From: Trochalopteron elliotii
Taxonomy: Eukaryota; Chordata; Aves; Passeriformes; Leiothrichidae
Reading direction: 5' to 3'
DNA: 64,000 nt
Assembly (NCBI GenBank): GCA_024734555.1
Contig: JANPWX010000208.1
Span: forward strand, 309,483-373,482
In this document: in pieces, positions 59,691-64,000 of the stretch
How positions within the stretch are numbered: the first letter of the stretch is position 1
Layout of the letters: each line of letters begins with the position of its first letter
Notes under the pieces: generated by a model
Told to the model about the DNA's origin: nothing
The model's database searches: none
Seen by the model: the letters and a program-made list of their open reading frames with translations, nothing else
Translations under genes and position numbers: made by a program

Positions 59691-60853
59691 CTGGACAAAG
59701 CTCCATCTCCAGCACAGATCCCAGATGGAGCAGACCCATCAGGGTCGCAGAGATAAAAGCTCCTCCCTGCAGGATTAAAGAACAGCCCCTTCCTCCAGCT
59801 GGATTTCCCACCTCTTACCATTCTGGGGTGCAAGGTTCAAGAGCTGGTCCCAAAAGAGAAGACCATGCTCAGGTCCCGCTCCCCTGCTTCCCTGTTTCCA
59901 CCTGTCCCTGTCTCTGGCTTCATTTCCAGCAGAGACGCCCAGGGCTGTGTGACACCAGCAGGGCCATGGCTTGGAGCTGTTGCCTCCCAGGGGCTGTCAG
60001 GTGCTTTCAAAGAAGATCAAGGTCTTAAATGCCTCTGTGCCCCCTTGGCTAGATCTGCATTCCCAGAAGGAGAAGCCTCCCTGTGGCAGGAAGTGACCAC
60101 AACCTGCTTGTGGGAGTGACAAGGACATCATCACAGAGAGCAGGGAGTGCCCAGGCCTTACCCCATTCCTCTGTGGTCTCTCTGGGCTGCCAAGGGAGCC
60201 CTCCTCAAAGGCAGGCACCTGGAAGTCACACTCCTGATGCCCAGAGGTTATTCCACCCTGAGCCCTATAGGTCCAAATCCAACTTCCCCTGCCCTTCTAC
60301 CCCAAAACACCCTCGCCTCCCTCCCAGTTTGCAGTCAGAAGAGCAGGGGTCACACCCAATCCCCTCCAATCCCTGTGTCCAGCAGCAGTTAGAGATCCCC
60401 AGGGAGGAAGAGAGGAGCAGGCACAGGAAGCAGGGATATTTATTTCAAGCAGGGATATTGCTTTCAAGTACTCCCCATCCTCGCAGAGTTTGCAGCTCAG
60501 GGACATGCAGGGCTTTGAGGATTTAGTAGCCTTGGGTGGATTTATCTGCCACAGACCTGATCCCTCATATTCCTGCAAAACTTGCAGCCACCTGGCCCAA
60601 GCCCCCTCAGAAACTTCTCCAGTTGCTGCTGCTGGAGTTCAAACCTGGGGCACAGTTTTGACAAGAGCAGCAAAAGGCAGGTGGCACTTGGGAACTTGAG
60701 GACAGGGGTGGCACTGCCATGGCCATCCCAAACCATGTGCAAATACTGAGAGGTCACAGGCCAGTCCTGGCAGCCCAGCCCCCACAGGTGACTCCAGGAA
60801 GGTGGGTTTCACACTTCAGATGACATTGTCTGCCCTGTGCTCTTTCCTTGCAG
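59691..60853. other. Unique intronic DNA before the Ig2 exon
   Basis: Nothing recognised apart from the acceptor tract of the exon at 60854. Confidence 0.5.
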
Positions 60854-61011
60854 TTCCTCCAGATGACCCTGTCATTATGGGGGGGCCCATCATCAGCCTG
60901 AGAGCAGGAGATCCCCTGAACCTGACCTGCCACGCAGACAACGCCAAGCCAGCAGCCTCCATCATCTGGATGCGGAGGGGAGAGGTCATCAATGGAGCCA
61001 CCTATTCCAAG
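60854..61011 (+). CDS. KIRREL3: KIRREL3 coding exon: start of Ig domain 2
   Basis: The acceptor CTTTCCTTGCAG is followed by TT, completing Val; the reading then gives [38 protein letters not shown] and [18 protein letters not shown] holds both an N-glycosylation sequon and the first cysteine of Ig2, followed by the core tryptophan of SIIW. The donor is GTGAGG at 61012 and the exon ends on a complete Lys codon, so the downstream intron is phase 0 while the upstream one is phase 1. The 158-nt exon therefore cannot be skipped without a frameshift. The substitution MRRGE, where mammals have LRKGE by memory, is mild. The second cysteine of Ig2 must lie in the next exon, beyond the window. Confidence 0.95.
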
Positions 61012-61903
61012 GTGAGGCTGGGACAAGGCCTGTGCTCATCCCTGGCTCATGAAAAGGTCCTGACACTTCACACAACCCCAAAACATTTGGGGCAGCACCC
61101 TCAGCGCTGCAGAGCTGAGATTCTCACCCTGCATCCCCCCATAAAACCTTCCCAGTGGGGAGGCTAGGAGGAAAACAGTCAGGAGGATGCAAGGGAGAAG
61201 CCACAAACTGCCACCAAAATGGGCTCTGCTCTGAATTTGGCTTTTTGTACCTTCTCACAGCTTGTAATCACCCGGTGGGGCCACTTCTCCCCCGTGAATC
61301 CCACCTGGGTGTGGTGTTAATGTTGTGTACAGCAGCACTGACCCAGCCCTGGTTCTGGTTCTGCAACAGAACCTCTGGATCAAAGGGGTGGTTGCAGTGA
61401 CATGTGCCCCCTCCTCCAACTGCAATTTTCCGTGAAAAATTGTCAGGGTTCTTGGCATTTTTTTAATTTAGACAGAAAGTCTTTATTGGGTCATGAAGGA
61501 AATCATCAAAGAGCAATCAGCAGCACACTGGGAATGAGACCCCCACATGTTCTCCTGTTTATGGGCTCCTGATGGCTGGGGAGCATGAAAGATTCGGTAA
61601 CACTTGACAGTTTTAATGAAAATTTCTAAACAGCAAAATTCGAGACCTAAAATGGGTCAGTTTGCAGCCAAGACTTCAAAGTGGGCAGTCAGAGCTGTTC
61701 CTCGAGCTCCTGAAGATCTTTAATAAACATTTCATCCTCTGCTGCCACTGTGAAGGCTCCATCCAGCCTCATTCCAGCGACATCCTGATTTGCTGGGGAG
61801 AGCAGAGGAGGCAGAACACCCTCCCTGCCTCCTCCTCCTCCTCCTCCTCCTGCTTGCTGAGGCTGAGCTGCTTCCCTGCAGCTGGGGGTGAGTGTCGGAG
61901 CAT
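61012..61903. other. Intronic DNA; possible LTR-like piece and CCT repeat
   Basis: 61441-61640 begins tgtcagggttcttggca and has 'gaaagtctttattgggtcat'; this may be another LTR-derived piece (low confidence). (CCT)n lies at 61828-61851, just before the antisense LTR. Confidence 0.4.
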
Positions 61904-62525
61904 CCGTGGATGGTAGGGAGAGGGAACTCTGCAAACCTGAGACACTTTTGAGAGAACACGTGGTTTTATTGCAAGGGTGGTGGGTAAAAAGGGCCTTTTG
62001 CCTTCAGCCACCAGCCTGGGCTGAGGGGAAGTCTCAAAGAGAGAGAGAGAGAAAGAGAGTAGGGGTGAGAGAGGTAAGCTAAGAGCAGAGAGGTCAGAGG
62101 TGGGCCAGGTAAGAGAGGTAAAGTAAGAAGGGTAAAGAAAAGGGGAGAGAACCTTGTTACAATACATTATATCTCCTTATGTGTTGAATATTCTAATTTA
62201 CAGTGACCAACCTGCCCGAGATACAAAACCTACAGACTTTGCACACAGCCTATAAGAACTGCTATATTACCATATCACACTGCATTCTAAAGTCTAAAGA
62301 TTATCTTCTTATCTATCTTTTCCCTGATACCTTGGCAGGGTGGGGTGGGGCTACACCCTTGGGTCCCTTAGCATCCCATTGTTTGTTACAGTCACTGTCT
62401 TCCTGCCTGCCATGATCACACCTCAAAGCTGGCTCTCATTTCTATTTCATTCCTAGGTTTTATATTCTCAGTATCTCTTGCTAGGCAATTATATTTGTAA
62501 GCATTTCCTGTCCCATCTTTCCCAA
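61904..62525 (-). mobile_element. Antisense LTR-type retroelement fragment, copy 2
   Basis: Homologous to 17456-18180 in the same orientation: 'gtagggagagggaactctgc', 'cttcagccaccagcctgggc', 'gttacaatacattatatctc', 'cagcctataagaactgctat', 'gctggctctcatttctattt'. An AATAAA on the minus strand lies at 61965-61970. No intact gene. Confidence 0.65.
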
Positions 62526-62604
62526 CAGGTGAGCAGAGGGGAACCTGCCCCCTCTCCCTGCGTGCCATGCAAGAGGCAGCACTAATTAGAGCCAGAGAGA
62601 ACTG

Positions 62605-62640
<36 letters not shown>

Positions 62641-63549
62641 GAGGGGAATTAATTAAAATCCAGGCCGTTGAGGTGCAGTTATTCACAGCTTATCCCCCTC
62701 ACCCCCAGCCTTCCCTTCCAAGGCTGTCAGGCCTGGCCCTGAGGAGACAAATTTTGAGCCCTCTCCCTTCCAGACCCTCAAGCAGTGGGGACCAGAGAAA
62801 GGGGAATGCCCATCTTTAAAATATTTCCAACAAAACACCCTTCCAAAGCAGAGTTTTGCAGGCTGCAGATCCATCTCTCACAGCACAGTGATCTCCATGG
62901 CATTTTAAGCAGTTGGCAGGGATGGGCTGGGAGGGGAGCCCTGTTCTGCTTGGGGGAAGCAGCCTTCTTCCTCCTTCTTCCTCTGTTTCTGAGGCTGAAC
63001 TTCATTTTCTCCTGACTTTCTGAAGGTTTCCATGAGGTGCTTCTACATTAAAAAAGAAAATCAGCCTTTAGAAAAACTAGCAGACAATTTTAGACATTTT
63101 TTGAGTAGGAAGTTTGGATTGTTGGCATCTTTGGGGTCTAGAAACATTTCCTTTTTGAAGCTCCCGGTAAAATAGTTCCTCAGTTTGTCTCTTTCTGCTT
63201 TTCCAAGAAAACTGAAACCCAACCCAGGTTTCGTTTCATCCAGATATTCCAGCCAACCAAAAAGAAGCCCTGTTTGGGTTACTGACTGCCTGAAACCATT
63301 CACACTGAGCAATAATTTCTTTGTTACTCTGAATTTCCAGTCCACCAACTGATCCATAAGCAGCCCCCTGCAATCCCAGACAGGCAGCAGAGAACAGCCA
63401 CGGCTGACAGAAATCCCCCTGATCCGTATGGAAGGGGACAGGGAACATTACAAGATCCTGCAGGATTTGGAGGTTGACTTCCAATAGGGGAAATCCTGCA
63501 CAGACTTAGGGTTCACCTCAACCCCAGCACCAAAAGTGGGGCCGTTCCC
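62526..63549. other. Unique intronic DNA with CT microsatellite
   Basis: (CT)n at 62607-62635, 29 nt. The rest is unrecognised. Confidence 0.55.
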
Positions 63550-64000
63550 CAAGGGAAGAGTGCATGGGATGACAATAAAGCAAGGACAGGGCAGCATCCT
63601 GTGTCCAGAGGTGGAAACAGAGCTGGGGAAGGGGCTGGAGGACCAGGAGTGCTTGAGGGAGCTGTGGGGGCTCAGCCTGGAGAAGAAGAGGCTCAGGGGA
63701 ACCTTCTTGCTCTCCACAACTCCCTGACAAGAGGGGGAGCTGGGGAAGGAGTTGGGCTCAGCTCCAGGGAACAGGGACAGGATGAGAGGAAATGGCCTCA
63801 AATTGTGCCAGGGGATGTTTAGATTGGATATTGAGAAAATTTCTTTACTGGAAAGGTATTCCAGACATTGAAACAGGCTCTCAGCATGGTGGTGGATTCC
63901 CCATCCCTGGAAGTGTTCCAAAAACCTGTGGATGTGGTGGAGAGGGAGGTGGTTTAGCAAGTCAGTGCTGTCAGTGCTGGGTAAATGGATGGACTCGATC
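63550..64000 (+). mobile_element. CR1 LINE 3' fragment, cut by the window end
   Basis: Sense: 'ctgtgggggctcagcctgga', 'gaacagggacaggatgagag', 'ggaaatggcctcaaattgtg', 'tttagattggatattgagaa', 'ccccatccctggaagtgttc' and 'tgggtaaatggatggactcg'. The tail would follow just outside. Divergent subfamily. Confidence 0.92.

Larger units (their letters stand above)
20494..60853 (+). other. KIRREL3: KIRREL3 intron, phase 1, 40.4 kb
   Basis: It separates Ig1 from Ig2. GTGAGT donor and CAG acceptor are both clear. No open frame inside shows a recognisable domain or plausible exon context. The content is CR1, minisatellites, one CpG-rich islet, one assembly gap, and unique blocks described below. Confidence 0.9.
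1..64000 (+). other. KIRREL3: KIRREL3 gene, internal portion (3 exons and flanking introns)
   Basis: Three exons on the plus strand, in order and in compatible phase, translate to the Ig1 region and the start of Ig2 of KIRREL3. The family (KIRREL1-3, Drosophila Roughest and Kirre, worm SYG-1) comprises single-pass membrane adhesion proteins with five extracellular Ig domains. KIRREL3 acts in synapse formation, axon sorting and homophilic adhesion, and binds nephrin-type partners and CASK-like scaffolds; this is family knowledge. By memory of the human protein (about 780 residues) the exons cover roughly residues 45-197. The 5' exon(s) with the signal peptide and the exons for Ig2 (rest) to the C-terminus are outside the window. 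KIRREL1 and KIRREL2 fit much less well at the diagnostic residues. Confidence 0.93.
61012..64000 (+). other. KIRREL3: KIRREL3 intron, phase 0, 5' part
   Basis: Begins with GTGAGG and runs off the window. It contains the second antisense LTR copy, a CT tract and a CR1 fragment that is truncated by the window end. Confidence 0.85.

Noticed and set aside
16449..61011. Assignment to KIRREL1 or KIRREL2
   Set aside because: The Ig1 and Ig2 strings ([30 protein letters not shown]) fit KIRREL3; the paralogues differ at these places as I recall them.
60802..61167. 121-codon frame starting at ATG before the Ig2 exon
   Set aside because: The sequence upstream of 60854 is an intronic acceptor tract and that downstream of 61011 is a donor; only the middle is coding.
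1..64000. tRNA, rRNA or snoRNA genes
   Set aside because: No cloverleaf arms, box motifs or rRNA words were seen on either strand by eye.

Overview
The window is nuclear DNA from a bird, and nearly all of it is intron. The organism call rests on a dense scatter of CR1-type (chicken repeat 1) LINE 3' ends in both orientations, with their usual tail, plus LTR-type retroelement fragments and GC-rich, CpG-poor intronic sequence. A songbird is plausible but is only an inference.

The single recognisable gene is KIRREL3 (kin of IRRE-like 3, NEPH2), on the plus strand. Three consecutive internal coding exons are visible, with clean splice sites and phases that agree: 16449-16598 (150 nt), 20344-20493 (150 nt) and 60854-61011 (158 nt). 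They encode the first Ig domain, split over two exons, and the start of the second Ig domain. The signal-peptide exon(s) and everything from the middle of Ig2 onward lie outside the window. No other protein-coding gene, tRNA, rRNA or CRISPR array can be supported.

Layout: 1-16448 is the 3' part of an upstream intron with several CR1 fragments and a 280-bp direct duplication (10.3 and 15.0 kb). The 3.7-kb intron at 16599-20343 is largely filled by LTR-like sequence that begins 8 nt past the splice donor, and it ends with a (TC)n tract 147 nt before the next exon. The intron at 20494-60853 is 40 kb. It holds an 18-bp minisatellite broken by a 6-N assembly gap (24.3-24.9 kb), a small CpG-rich islet (28.2-28.4 kb), a 42-bp segment copied into a CR1 2.7 kb downstream (30.6 to 33.3 kb), an ancient tandemly repeated non-coding element (34.2-34.6 kb), a 19-bp minisatellite (35.2-35.6 kb), many CR1 copies and a probable solo LTR (54.5-55.0 kb). 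The last intron (61012 on) carries a second copy of the antisense LTR family and a CR1 that runs off the window.

I found no undescribed multigene system. The items most worth a second look are non-coding: repeat arrays, duplicated putative regulatory DNA, retroelements close to splice sites, and a probable assembly artefact. AT-rich, repeat-poor blocks (about 4.8-5.0, 21.2-22.2, 23.8-24.15, 33.95-34.75 and 37.15-37.45 kb) are candidates for conserved regulatory elements, which cannot be confirmed without alignment.
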